Position numbers and translations under genes: made by a program. DNA of 64,000 bases from Paenibacillus nasutitermitis (lineage in GTDB: Bacteria; Bacillota; Bacilli; Paenibacillales; Paenibacillaceae), in assembly GCF_014641075.1 (NCBI RefSeq), contig NZ_BMHP01000004.1:372001-436000 (forward strand), given 5' to 3'. The notes under the pieces were generated by a model that was given only the letters and a program-made list of their open reading frames with translations, was not told the DNA's origin and searched no databases. Within the stretch, counting starts at the first letter, position 1. Each line of letters opens with the position of its first letter. Of this stretch, positions 25,162-34,746 are shown piece after piece.

Positions 25162-26889
25162 TTATACGGTTAAGAAAAGATCAACAACGTCCTGAATATC
25201 TTGTTTCGTAGACATCGGCGTTCCAAAAGGATCCCATTGGGCCTCCTGATAGGCAAAACTTAGTTCATTTAAGATCGCTTCCAAATTTAAAGCATCTACT
25301 CCGGTAATACCAGCGCGAGCGAACACTTCTACGGTAGGGGCAGATCCTCCACCGAAAGGCTTTAAATAATCATAGATTGCAGCTATATTAATAATCTCGT
25401 CTACAATCGCTTGAATGTCGAGCAATGTTTTTGGAAGTGCTGGTGAAGGGTAATCGTAGTCTTGCAATATACCCTGGATGCCGTATAGGTTCACTGATGT
25501 GACACCCGTAACTCCCGCATTGGCAAAAGTCGTCTCATCAACACCATCCCATACACCCGAAGCCGATGCTTCATTGATCAAATCTAGTGGCGTTTTGGAA
25601 AATGCAGGCGTGATATTACCCGTATATTGCATGGTAGCTGTTGCCGGAGGCGTTGCCGAATCCGTCGCGCTGATCGTAAAGTGATACGCATCGCTCACGC
25701 TTGGAGTTCCGGTAATCGCTCCGCTGCTTGGATCTAAAGCCAGTCCCGTAGGCAGAGCTCCATTCGTCACTGCATATGTAACGGCGCCCGTTCCTCCAGA
25801 CAGCTTCGCCGCGCTGCCAGTATAGGGTTGTCCTTCAGTGAAGGGCGAAATCGTGTCTGGCAAAACGATTGGCATCGCGACCGTATATTCAAATATCGCA
25901 ACCGAGCTATTCTTCGAGTCAGGCTTAACGGCGATGGCTTTGATCGTCGTACTGCTCGTAAGGATTATCGGTCCCGTATACGGCGTGCTGGAAGTGGTCG
26001 GTTCGCTGAGATCCGTCGTATAGTATACCGCCGCAGATAGGGTTGCCGAAGTCAAAGTAACATGCGTCCCCGAAGTCACAGCGCCGCCTGCAGGAAGTGC
26101 CGTAGGAGTCTCAACGGTAGCCTGTACTGGCTGAGGAGCTGGAAACCAAATCTGCTCTTCCTGCTTTTTCTTTGCGTCTTCCGTTTTCTTCAGTTCTTCT
26201 TCCTGCTTTTTCTTTTCTTCTTCTGCTTTCTTCAGTTCTTCTTCCTTCCTCTGTTCTACTTGCCCCTTGGCTTCGTATGCACCTGTAAGGAGCAGATCGC
26301 GGGTTGCATTGGCTTGACCGCCGAACTTTCCGTCCGTGCCATCTGGCAATAATTTTAGTTCCAACGCCAGAGTGACATAACCCTGCGCCCAGTCGGATAC
26401 CGTACTATCTGTGCCTGTCTTCGCTTTTGCATCCGCGTCCTTGCCTAACACTCGGACCAAGAACGTGGCCAACTGCTGTTTGGTTACTTTGCCGGCCGGA
26501 TTATATATACCTTCGCCATAGCCATCCGTAATTCCGGCAGTTTTGAGTGCTTCAATGTAGGGCAACGCATAACCGTTGGCGCCATCCGACTTGACGTCGC
26601 TGAAACTGGATGTCTTCAGATCATTATTGACTTCAAGGCCCGTAATCAATGCCGCAACCTTTGCGAACTGGGCTCGGTTCATCTCATCTTTGAGTCCGAA
26701 CGTCGTTTCGCTGACGCCATTGAAAATCCCAGCGCTAATCATCGCGTCGAACTTGGCTTTCGTTGCGGCATCCAGATCCTTCAAGTCCGTAAAATCGGCT
26801 GAAGTTTTCGTTGCGCCTGCTGCAAAGCTGACGGGAAAATGAAAGCACATTAGCACCGCCATCAATAATCCGACCATTTTTTTCCTCAT
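25162..26889 (-). CDS. Secreted SLH-domain surface protein with Ig-like and repeat domains
   Basis: A 575-residue exported protein. The ATG at 26889 follows AGGGGGAC and opens a signal peptide (MRKKMVGLLMAVLMCF...FAAG); upstream in-frame codons lack one. Three SLH motifs (about 30-210; for example FSDVKSDGANGYALPYIEAL and GYGEGIYNPAGKVTKQQLA) anchor it to the cell wall polymer. A Glu/Lys coiled-coil spacer (about 220-255) leads to a chitobiase-type C-terminal Ig domain (YYTTDLSEPTTSSTPYTGPI) and a putative-Ig (He_PIG) domain (TYAVTNGALPTGLALDPSSG). The end has two copies of an unfamiliar repeat (FANAGVTGVTSVNLYGIQGI and FARAGITGVDALNLEAILNE). It stands alone with a strong terminator. Role: cell-surface display or adhesion; ligand unknown. 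Confidence 0.9.
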   Translation of the reverse strand: MRKKMVGLLMAVLMCFHFPVSFAAGATKTSADFTDLKDLDAATKAKFDAMISAGIFNGVSETTFGLKDEMNRAQFAKVAALITGLEVNNDLKTSSFSDVKSDGANGYALPYIEALKTAGITDGYGEGIYNPAGKVTKQQLATFLVRVLGKDADAKAKTGTDSTVSDWAQGYVTLALELKLLPDGTDGKFGGQANATRDLLLTGAYEAKGQVEQRKEEELKKAEEEKKKQEEELKKTEDAKKKQEEQIWFPAPQPVQATVETPTALPAGGAVTSGTHVTLTSATLSAAVYYTTDLSEPTTSSTPYTGPIILTSSTTIKAIAVKPDSKNSSVAIFEYTVAMPIVLPDTISPFTEGQPYTGSAAKLSGGTGAVTYAVTNGALPTGLALDPSSGAITGTPSVSDAYHFTISATDSATPPATATMQYTGNITPAFSKTPLDLINEASASGVWDGVDETTFANAGVTGVTSVNLYGIQGILQDYDYPSPALPKTLLDIQAIVDEIINIAAIYDYLKPFGGGSAPTVEVFARAGITGVDALNLEAILNELSFAYQEAQWDPFGTPMSTKQDIQDVVDLFLTV

Positions 26890-27282
26890 CGTTTGTCCCC
26901 CTGAAGTATGATATCTATTTTCCTCCGTCAATTCTATCATGGTAAATTAGTCCATCTATGAAACGTAAAGAAAACTTTAAGATTGCGCTTGAGTTAAGCA
27001 TGCCAAAGAAACAGATTACAAAGATAATTGGCTGTAAGAACGTTGATTCGAAGCGATATGAAGCGACTTTAACAGATGCCGCGGCACAGCGGTCGCTTCC
27101 CGTGCAGAAAGGAATACAATAAAGATCAACTTGATGCCAATTATATCACGTGATATATTAGGATTTGGTGAATGAGAGTAATGGTCAGTGTCTGCGTGTT
27201 GTCCTTCGGAGGCCTGAAGAGATATGGACTTGAATGGGTTATCGAAATGAGAGATAGTTGATTATTTATGGAGGCCGGTGTA

Positions 27283-27414
27283 ATGGGAAAGAAGTTAATG
27301 CGATTACCTAAAATACGACTGCGTGCCAAGATGACATCTCTGCTTGTATTGGCAGGCACGGTTATGCTGGCGATAAAAGCAGCAAAAATTGGTATTACCA
27401 TAATACATAAATAA
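27283..27414 (+). pseudogene. Possible N-terminal remnant of a membrane sensor protein
   Basis: A 43-codon frame from ATG 27283 (48 from ATG 27268) reads MGKKLMRLPKIRLRAKMTSL then LVLAGTVML, the sort of basic-then-hydrophobic start seen in sensor kinases that sit beside sugar importers, and then loses hydrophobicity and stops. It may be the head of a lost sensor, or chance. The rest of 26941-27518 holds no convincing gene; a 54-codon frame at 26958-27122 has no ribosome site. Confidence 0.25.
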
Positions 27415-27518
27415 AAGGATATTGCTTGTATATTAGATGCTAGAGTGACAAGAATAAGTTACAATAACAATAATTAGATTATCGATTTACTCTAACAGGG
27501 GGCTATAGAATATAGAAG

Positions 27519-29741
27519 ATGAAAATCTATCATCGATGGCTGCTGTCTTATTTACCTGCGTTTCTGGCTATTGTCTCTATTCTGATCTTTCTTTTTTTCA
27601 CTGCGATGGGAAATTACTCGAAGCAGCAGGCTGTCAAAGCCAATGAGGTATTTGCTCAGAATATATTGCAGACCTTGGATTCGCTGTTGCAGTATTCGGA
27701 AAAGATGATTATCAAAGAAGTATTGACCAATGAAAGAATACGGCTGTTTTATGATGGGGGTCAATGGAGCGATCCCTATGAAAACTATGAAATATCGCAG
27801 CGAGTACGCGATTTATCAACTTATTTGTTATCCATTGATTCCATCTATTTATATCGGGCATCTGATCAGGTTGTATTGACTCCGAATACGATGATTCAAC
27901 TTGATCAATTTGCTGATCATTCATTCGTCGAATATGCGAATGAGGCTAAAAGTACACGAGCTTGGTCAGAGATTCGTACATTCAGAGAATTTCAGGGGGA
28001 TGGAAGCTCGCAGAAGAAAGTTGTTTCACTTTGGAAGAGGATTCCACTTGGCACCGGTGTCCAGGGTCTTATTGTTGCGAATGTACAGATAAGCAAGCTG
28101 GAAGAAACGATCAGGGATCTTCTCGATTCGGATTTGAACTTCCTTGCGCTCTCGGATGCCAAGGGGATGCCAATCTTAGGGGAAGTTGATGATTCTAACA
28201 AGGTTTTATCGGAGGTGACTTCTGCCTACACGGGATGGACGATTCAATCCGGATTTAAACAAACGAATACTTATGGTTATTTCGCCTCTATATCGAAAGC
28301 TTGGTATGCAGCTGTCCTGCTGTCGGTGCTTGCAGGGATTGTATGGCTGTTCCTTGCCACACGTAAGCATTATCGTCCGATACAATTGATCGAATCCAGT
28401 ATCCGGTTGTATACGGAAAGGAATTTGAATGAGACCTCATCTGGAGAACGTCAGGATGAATATCATTTTATCCGTAAAGCGGTTGATGATCTCGTGCAGT
28501 ATTCCCATGATTATGAGAAAAAGGTTGAGGAAAGTGTGGTCTTCCGCAGGAAGCTGTTATTTAAACGGATCATGGAAGATACAGAACCGCTCCTTGCAGA
28601 AGAGTGGGATCAGGAGATGAAACGATTCGAGTTAACGGATCGGATCAGCCATTTCGCTGTAATCGTATTTGAGATTGATCGGTATGATGCCGTGTTTGAT
28701 GCTTATTCAGGCCGAGATCAAAATCTGCTTAAGTTCGTAGTTTCTGCAGCAGTTGGGGAAACGGGTCAGCAGAAGAACACGCAAGTCTGGTGTGAGTGGA
28801 TGAGTCAGAAGCAACTGGGTGTAATGATTATGGCTGAAGACGGACAAGTGGGAGGGGAAGACGGGCTGCAATCTTTCTGTAAGAGTATTAGGCAGTGGAT
28901 TGAGCAGAACATGCCATTTACGGTTTCGTGCGGTATTGGGTCCGTGATAGACAACCATCAATATATATCCAGATCCTATTTAGAGGCTCTTGAAGCATTG
29001 CAATACACTTCCATATACGGCTGCAATGCGACGATTTCATTCAAGGAGATAACAACTCCGCCTCAGGGTCATGCACTTCAATATGCGGAACAGATTCGAT
29101 TGACGGCACAAGCCTTTCGGGCGGGGGACAATAAATGGGAAGATCAACTGCACGACTTATTTGCGATATTTATTTCGGCGGCTTTGAGACGCGAGGATGC
29201 AATTAACTGTATCAACTACTTCATCTTTGCATTGGATAAGGAGTGTAAGTCGCTTCCGCTTGGGCTGTGCATGATTTGGGAACAAGAGGCATTGCCAGGA
29301 ATAAGAGATAAGGTTAAAGGGTTTGTTAAAATAGAAGAGGTTGAGAAACCGATCGCCCAAATCCTACGGAATTTAACGGAACAATTCCAATTGCAGAAGC
29401 AGAAACGGATAAGTCACAAGCTGATTCTGCAGATCAAAGAGTACATTGAAACGCATTATTACAATCCCGACTTGTCGCTCGTTCATGTGAGTGAGATCTT
29501 TCAGCTTCATATGAAGAGCGTTAGCAGATTGTTTAAAGAAGAATTTGGAGAAAATTTCGTGGATTATGTTGCGAAAGTACGATTGGAGCAGGCCAAGAAA
29601 TATTTAACGGAAGAGAATTCGGATTCCGTACAGGAAATTGCCCGTAAGGTAGGTTATTCCCATGCTATAACCTTTATACGTATCTTTAAGAAGTCGGTCG
29701 GTACAACACCAGGAGATTATCGTAAATCGAATCGCAATTGA
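27519..29741 (+). CDS. Membrane-anchored AraC-family regulator (Cache-like sensor)
   Basis: A 740-residue regulator of the same build as the one at 13418. A first membrane helix (about 9-30) and a second (about 260-282, AWYAAVLLSVLAGIVWLFLA) flank an extracellular sensor of about 230 residues. A linker with a GGDEF-like remnant fold (SCGIGSVIDNHQYISRSYLE) precedes the C-terminal AraC domain (about 640-738: LSLVHVSEIFQLHMKSVSRL, SDSVQEIARKVGYSHAITFI, RIFKKSVGTTPGDYR). It heads the 29977-43091 block and is closed by its own terminator, so it is expressed separately and most likely activates the importer and enzyme genes downstream in response to the extracellular sugar. Confidence 0.92.
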   Translation: MKIYHRWLLSYLPAFLAIVSILIFLFFTAMGNYSKQQAVKANEVFAQNILQTLDSLLQYSEKMIIKEVLTNERIRLFYDGGQWSDPYENYEISQRVRDLSTYLLSIDSIYLYRASDQVVLTPNTMIQLDQFADHSFVEYANEAKSTRAWSEIRTFREFQGDGSSQKKVVSLWKRIPLGTGVQGLIVANVQISKLEETIRDLLDSDLNFLALSDAKGMPILGEVDDSNKVLSEVTSAYTGWTIQSGFKQTNTYGYFASISKAWYAAVLLSVLAGIVWLFLATRKHYRPIQLIESSIRLYTERNLNETSSGERQDEYHFIRKAVDDLVQYSHDYEKKVEESVVFRRKLLFKRIMEDTEPLLAEEWDQEMKRFELTDRISHFAVIVFEIDRYDAVFDAYSGRDQNLLKFVVSAAVGETGQQKNTQVWCEWMSQKQLGVMIMAEDGQVGGEDGLQSFCKSIRQWIEQNMPFTVSCGIGSVIDNHQYISRSYLEALEALQYTSIYGCNATISFKEITTPPQGHALQYAEQIRLTAQAFRAGDNKWEDQLHDLFAIFISAALRREDAINCINYFIFALDKECKSLPLGLCMIWEQEALPGIRDKVKGFVKIEEVEKPIAQILRNLTEQFQLQKQKRISHKLILQIKEYIETHYYNPDLSLVHVSEIFQLHMKSVSRLFKEEFGENFVDYVAKVRLEQAKKYLTEENSDSVQEIARKVGYSHAITFIRIFKKSVGTTPGDYRKSNRN

Positions 29742-29832
29742 ACATAACTGAAGATAGAAAATCATCCATAGAGAATTTTATCTATCATGAGTGCTGAATG
29801 GAGTGCTCACGATTATCGCAATCTGCTGAGAT

Positions 29833-29857
29833 CCGCTTCATTGGAAGCGGTTTTTTT
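29833..29857 (+). terminator. Rho-independent terminator after AraC gene
   Basis: CCGCTTC-ATTG-GAAGCGG is a 7-bp GC-rich stem followed by seven T. It separates the regulator gene from the importer genes. Confidence 0.85.
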
Positions 29858-29976
29858 CGTTCCAATAGATTTTGGTCTATACGAGAGAATCTTATCTATT
29901 GAGCATAGACCGCACGATCCCTATAGTTTGTCATGTAAACGATAGCCATCGCATCACAGAGAGGAGAACTACAAAG

Positions 29977-30870
29977 GTGGGATTAAGACTACGCAGGAAC
30001 ATTCCAATATTCATCATGTTTGCACCCGTTATTTTATTTTATTTAATTTTTAAGTATTTGCCGATGCTTGGTGTTGTAATTGCGTTTAAGGACTACAACT
30101 TTATCCAGGGGATTATGAATAGCCCTTGGGTAGGATGGAAGCATTTCCGAGTGCTGTTCGACAATCCGCAATCGCTCGAAATTATCCGCAATACGTTTGT
30201 GTTAGGGCTGTTGACCGTTCTCATCGGATTTCCTTTCCCCATTATTCTAGCCATCTTATTAAATGAGGTCAGGAGGATGTGGTTCAAGAGGATCGTCCAA
30301 ACACTCGTGTATTTACCCCATTTCTTCTCCTGGGTCATTGTGGGCGGTGTTGTGTTGACGCTCTTCTCGCAAGAATCAGGAATTGTTAATCATCTGCTGA
30401 TGAGGGTGACGGGAGAGGCCTATCCGTTTCTGTATAAATCGGGTTCATGGATCGTTATTTTCCTTGGGTCTGGCATATGGAAAGAAACGGGTTTCGCGGC
30501 GATTATATATTTGGCAGCGCTCAGTTCCATCGATACCAGTCTATATGAGGCTGCTGGAATAGACGGCGCTAACAAGTGGAAACAGATTATTCATATCACG
30601 ATACCGGGCATTGCCTCGACCATTATTATCATGTTTATATTATCCATTGGAAATGTGCTGGAGGTTGGCTTTGACAAAGTATTCGTCTTGCAAAATCCGG
30701 TTGTTTCGAGTGTATCGGAAGTAATCAGCACCTACATTTACCGGATCGGCATCGAAGGGGCGCAATTCAGCTTCACCTCTGCGCTCGGCTTGTTCGAATC
30801 GGTAGTAGGACTTGTTTTAGTGCTGCTTGCTAATAGAACGGCAAGAAAATTCGGACAAGGTCTTTGGTAG
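29977..30870 (+). CDS. Sugar ABC transporter permease (LplB-like)
   Basis: A 297-residue six-helix permease. The GTG at 29977 has GAGAGGAG nine bases before it and gives the usual family N-terminus (VGLRLRRNIPIFIMFAPVIL); an ATG 105 bases upstream in frame adds a polar extension without family likeness. The EAA-type coupling loop is YEAAGIDGANKWKQIIHITI. It forms the channel with the permease at 30898 for the binding protein at 31897. The ATPase is not encoded here. It is probably the first gene of the operon that runs to 43091. Confidence 0.92.
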   Translation: MGLRLRRNIPIFIMFAPVILFYLIFKYLPMLGVVIAFKDYNFIQGIMNSPWVGWKHFRVLFDNPQSLEIIRNTFVLGLLTVLIGFPFPIILAILLNEVRRMWFKRIVQTLVYLPHFFSWVIVGGVVLTLFSQESGIVNHLLMRVTGEAYPFLYKSGSWIVIFLGSGIWKETGFAAIIYLAALSSIDTSLYEAAGIDGANKWKQIIHITIPGIASTIIIMFILSIGNVLEVGFDKVFVLQNPVVSSVSEVISTYIYRIGIEGAQFSFTSALGLFESVVGLVLVLLANRTARKFGQGLW

Positions 30871-30897
30871 TGTCCTTACTAGAGGAAGGTGGAGAAA

Positions 30898-31773
30898 ATG
30901 AGCGCTTCATTGGGAGATAAATTGTTTTACCAAATCAATGCCCTGATCCTTGGATTGATTGCATTGAGCTGCTTGCTGCCAATTATTCATGTGGCTGCTC
31001 TTAGCTTAAGCGACCCCCATTATATCGTGTCTGGAAGTGTCTCATTCTGGCCGCGCGGCTTGAGCTTTGATTCCTACAATCTGCTGATGAACGGGACAAG
31101 AATTATTCAATCGTTCGTGAACAGTGTGGTCATAACGGTTGTTGGAGTTGCACTTAGTCTAGCTTTTACTGTTCTCGCTGCTTATCCATTATCGCGTTCT
31201 TATATGTACGGAAGACGATTCTTTACATTGGCGATCGTATTTACGATGCTGTTCAGCGGCGGCATGATTCCAACCTATCTCGTAGTCAAGTCCTTAGGGC
31301 TGATGAACACTTACGGAGCCATTTGGCTGCCGGCGTTGATCAGCACCTACTACATGCTGATCATGCGCAGCTTCTTCGTGAATATTCCCGGTGAGCTGGA
31401 GGAGGCCGCTCGTATTGATGGCTGCGGGGAATTTCGTTATATGATGCGGATCGTCCTTCCGTTGTCGCTCCCTGTTATTGCAACCGTTTCCCTGTTTTAC
31501 GCTGTTGGATATTGGAATTCGTTCATAAGTGTGCTCCTGTATATACAGGATATTGAGAAATATAATCTGGCAGTGCTTGTTCAACGGATGATCAGGAGCC
31601 AATCCCTGCTTCAGGAAATTAACAATTTGCCTGTGCAGGAGCAGACGGCAGTAACGCCAGAGGGAATTAAATCAGCCGGCATTATCGTGATGGTCATACC
31701 CATGCTGATTATATACCCTTTTTTGCAAAAATATTTTATCAAGGGAGTTATGATTGGGGCAATCAAAGGCTGA
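30898..31773 (+). CDS. Sugar ABC transporter permease (LplC/YtcP-like)
   Basis: A 291-residue permease of the MalG type. ATG 30898 follows AGAGGAAGGTGGAG; an in-frame GTG at 30889 lies within that site and is unlikely to be the start. The EAA-type loop is EEAARIDGCGEFRYMMRIVL and the C-terminus ends with YFIKGVMIGAIKG, as expected. It is 27 bases after the first permease and precedes the binding-protein gene, an order (permease-permease-binding protein) different from the importer at 15972 where the binding protein is first. Confidence 0.93.
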   Translation: MSASLGDKLFYQINALILGLIALSCLLPIIHVAALSLSDPHYIVSGSVSFWPRGLSFDSYNLLMNGTRIIQSFVNSVVITVVGVALSLAFTVLAAYPLSRSYMYGRRFFTLAIVFTMLFSGGMIPTYLVVKSLGLMNTYGAIWLPALISTYYMLIMRSFFVNIPGELEEAARIDGCGEFRYMMRIVLPLSLPVIATVSLFYAVGYWNSFISVLLYIQDIEKYNLAVLVQRMIRSQSLLQEINNLPVQEQTAVTPEGIKSAGIIVMVIPMLIIYPFLQKYFIKGVMIGAIKG

Positions 31774-31896
31774 TCAAGCAAAGAGCCGCACAAGCTTATT
31801 GTCATGTTGGAAAGGGAGGTGGTGCGAGATCTATGTATTGCAGCAGGAAGGCTGTTATCGTTTGAGATGAATACTAATCGGGAGGGTTTCGGGAAA

Positions 31897-33582
31897 ATGA
31901 TCGTATCAAACAAACGCAAATATCTTAAGAGCTTCATATTAGGAATGGCTATGGTGCTGTCTGCAGGCCTATTATTGGTTGCGTGCAGCAAGACGAATGA
32001 TCCCGCAGACAATTCAGCGGCTACACAAAAGGCGTCTTCAGAACAACCAGCGTCTTCAGAGCAGCCTGCACCAACAGAGGTGAAACGCGGATCCATAACG
32101 GCATCCATCTATGACAGAGGAAACATTCCGGCTGAAGAAGGAACGCCTGTCAAGAACCGATGGACAGAATGGCTTAATGAGAACGGACCGACAGATGTCA
32201 AATTTATCTCTGTACCTCGTGCCGAATCGGAGAAGCAGTTGAACGTCCTGTTAGCTTCCGGCGGGGCTCCCGATCTCATGTTTGAATATAGTGCCGGATT
32301 CAAGAATCAGTTATATTCGCAAAAACAATTAATGCCGCTTGATGAGGTTATCGACAAATACAGCACGGAATACAAGAAGCTGCTGGAGCAATACCCGGCA
32401 TTGAAGAAGCTTGGATTGAAAGACGATGGCAAATTGTACGGACTTGGCTACGTCACCAATCTGGACACCAATGTGGCGCTCTATGTGCGCGGCGATTGGT
32501 TGAAGAAGCTGAATCTGGAGGTTCCAAAGACGACGGAGGAAATGTATAACGTCATCAAAGCCTTTACCGAGCAAGATCCGGACGGTAACGGGAAGAAGGA
32601 TACCTTCGGTATGCAGCTAAGCAGCGTAGGAGGTCAAATCATCGGTTCCATGTTCGGTTACTCCGAGTTTGGCATCAATGACGGCAACTATATCCATCAA
32701 TGGGATAGGGCTGCTGCCAGCAATGCATTCAAGAAACGACTGTACGACGATGGACTTGTCGATAAGGATTTCTTGACAGACAACAATGGTGAAAAAGCGC
32801 AACAGGATTTTGTTAATGGCAAGCTCGGTTTCTTTGGTGCCAATGGTGGAGCTAATGTATTAGGCTACAAAGTTTTTGAGTCGTTCAAGAAGAACAATCC
32901 AGACGGTGAAATCATTGCTATTCCATTGCCCGAAAGCCAATTTGGACAGTTCAGTCCGGCCATTAATCCGCCTCTCTTCATAACGACAGTTGTGAATGCA
33001 ACTGCGAAGGATCCGGAAGCCATTATTAAATACGTTGACTTTCTTGTGAAGGAATCGACAGGCAAAACGTTGAAATACGGGATTGAGGGCACTCACTTTA
33101 AGGTCGGTGCCAATGGATGTTCTGCACCGATTCAACCGATATCGACCAACGAGGTTTCCTGGACGGCGGATTATCGAATGTTATCCTCCCCGATCTCAGA
33201 GGGCGATTGTGCCAAGTATATCTCCCAGCTTGATATGTCTAAACCGCTTGATAAAGAATTCGCCGAGATTGTTAAAGAGGCAGATGAGGCCTATTTAAGC
33301 CTGGAACGACCGATTTTCTATGATATCGATCAAAACTCCTTGCCACCTTTACCTCAGGATTTGCTCCTGAACAATTCTAACGGGTCAAAAGCCATACTTG
33401 ATATTTGGTCGAAGGCCGTCGTAGGAGGCGCTTCTTATCCCATAGATAAAGCACTCTCAGATGTTAAGTCAGCATGGGAAAAGGCCGGTGGAGGAAAGGT
33501 GGATGAATTCTACCAGAAGTGGTACGCGGATAATAAGGATACCGTTGTTCATACCAGCGACTGGTATACGCCGGGAAAATAA
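31897..33582 (+). CDS. Extracellular sugar-binding lipoprotein
   Basis: A 561-residue LplA-type binding protein. ATG 31897 follows GGGAGGG and opens a lipoprotein signal (KSFILGMAMVLSAGLLLVAC, lipobox LVAC), then a Ser/Ala/Pro linker with a repeated SSEQPA element. The binding fold contains LLASGGAPDLMFEYSAGF and a calcium-loop-like DPDGNGKKDTFG segment that is common in this class. It delivers ligand to permeases 29977 and 30898. The in-frame ATG at 31804 would add 31 residues without signal character and is rejected. A perfect 12-bp hairpin with no T-run follows at 33597-33635. Confidence 0.92.
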   Translation: MIVSNKRKYLKSFILGMAMVLSAGLLLVACSKTNDPADNSAATQKASSEQPASSEQPAPTEVKRGSITASIYDRGNIPAEEGTPVKNRWTEWLNENGPTDVKFISVPRAESEKQLNVLLASGGAPDLMFEYSAGFKNQLYSQKQLMPLDEVIDKYSTEYKKLLEQYPALKKLGLKDDGKLYGLGYVTNLDTNVALYVRGDWLKKLNLEVPKTTEEMYNVIKAFTEQDPDGNGKKDTFGMQLSSVGGQIIGSMFGYSEFGINDGNYIHQWDRAAASNAFKKRLYDDGLVDKDFLTDNNGEKAQQDFVNGKLGFFGANGGANVLGYKVFESFKKNNPDGEIIAIPLPESQFGQFSPAINPPLFITTVVNATAKDPEAIIKYVDFLVKESTGKTLKYGIEGTHFKVGANGCSAPIQPISTNEVSWTADYRMLSSPISEGDCAKYISQLDMSKPLDKEFAEIVKEADEAYLSLERPIFYDIDQNSLPPLPQDLLLNNSNGSKAILDIWSKAVVGGASYPIDKALSDVKSAWEKAGGGKVDEFYQKWYADNKDTVVHTSDWYTPGK

Positions 33583-33596
33583 GTTTAGTTGCCTTA

Positions 33597-33635
33597 TGCG
33601 AGCATATCGCGACATATGTCACTGATATGCTCGCA
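33597..33635 (+). other. Perfect hairpin after binding-protein gene
   Basis: TGCGAGCATATC (33597-33608) is an exact inverted repeat of 33624-33635, with a 15-base loop that contains ACATATGT. No T-run follows. It is placed like the hairpin at 17600-17645, just after a binding-protein gene inside an operon, and may stabilise the upstream mRNA. Confidence 0.65.
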
Positions 33636-33697
33636 TGGGGCATGCACAGAAACGATGCTCGCCAAGAAGGAAATTGAATGTTGAAGGGAACGGACAC

Positions 33698-34705
33698 ATG
33701 ACACGGAATAGCAACAAAGTAGGATTCGCAGTCGTTGGATGCGGAGCGATATCTGCCAGCCACTTCATAGCAATCGAGAGGGCCGATGAAGCTGAGCTCA
33801 TAGCCGTTTGCGATGCCAATGCTGAATTAGCCGGAAAACATGCCGACAAATATGGCGTCGATGCCTACAACGACTATAAGGAATTACTCGCTAGAGACGA
33901 TATTGATGTCGTCTGCATCTGTACCCCAAGCGGATTCCATCCGGAACAGACGATACTGGCTGCCGAAGCAGGTAAACACGTCGTATGCGAGAAACCGTTA
34001 GCGATCCGCCTCTCGGATGTCGATGCTATGATACAAGCTTGTGCCAAACATGAGGTCAAGCTTGCCACTATCTTTCCGCGACGGATGTCTCCGGCCGCCA
34101 GTTATGTCAAACGAATAATAGAGGAAGGGCGTCTTGGACGTCTAAGCCTTTGCTCGGGTTATGTGAAATTTTACCGCGATCAGAAGTATTACGACAGTGC
34201 GGGCTGGAGAGGGACCTGGGCGATGGACGGCGGGGGAGCGATGATGAATCAGGGCATTCATACGGTTGACCTGCTGCAATGGCTGGCCGGGCCTGTTGAA
34301 TCGCTGCAAGGCTATGCTCGAAATGTGCTGCGCCAGATTGAAGTGGAGGATACGGCTGTTACCGCTCTGCAATTCAAGAGCGGAGCGCTCGGTTCGATTG
34401 AAGCGACGACAACGGCGTACAAGCAGCCGGATCATCGTATCGTCATTCACGGTGAGTATGGGACGGTTATCTTGACAGGGGATGAAATTACAACCTTGGA
34501 TGTTATGGGATCCTCAATTGAAATGCCGGCATTGTCACCCTTTAATATTTTTCCCGACGGTCATTGTATTCAGATTCGCGATATGGCATTGGCTGTACGA
34601 GATCAGCTTCGTCCTATCGTGACCGGGGAAGATGGAAGGCACTCCTTGGCCATTATTCTTGGAACGTATGAATCACAGCGCAGCGGCAAGCAAGTTATTA
34701 TGTAA
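33698..34705 (+). CDS. Gfo/Idh/MocA-family oxidoreductase
   Basis: A 335-residue NAD(P)-dependent sugar dehydrogenase. ATG 33698 follows GAAGGGAACGG; a further upstream ATG adds a non-family extension. The Rossmann motif is VGCGAISASHF near the N-terminus, the EKP motif reads VCEKPLAIR (the lysine of EKP is catalytic in the family), and the second domain has WAMDGGGAMMNQGIHTVDLL with the conserved Gly/His pair. It follows the binding-protein gene and precedes the big secreted protein, so it is probably the first intracellular enzyme acting on the imported sugar. Specific substrate is unknown. Confidence 0.93.
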   Translation: MTRNSNKVGFAVVGCGAISASHFIAIERADEAELIAVCDANAELAGKHADKYGVDAYNDYKELLARDDIDVVCICTPSGFHPEQTILAAEAGKHVVCEKPLAIRLSDVDAMIQACAKHEVKLATIFPRRMSPAASYVKRIIEEGRLGRLSLCSGYVKFYRDQKYYDSAGWRGTWAMDGGGAMMNQGIHTVDLLQWLAGPVESLQGYARNVLRQIEVEDTAVTALQFKSGALGSIEATTTAYKQPDHRIVIHGEYGTVILTGDEITTLDVMGSSIEMPALSPFNIFPDGHCIQIRDMALAVRDQLRPIVTGEDGRHSLAIILGTYESQRSGKQVIM

Positions 34706-34746
34706 GCCAATTATAATCATATTTATTCTTCTGGAGGGAATTAATT

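Noticed and set aside
26958..27122. 54-codon plus-strand frame (MKRKENFKIALELS...)
   Set aside because: It has a fairly protein-like sequence, but no ribosome site, no family likeness, and contains an inverted repeat (GAAGCGAC/GTCGCTTC) that better suits non-coding DNA.
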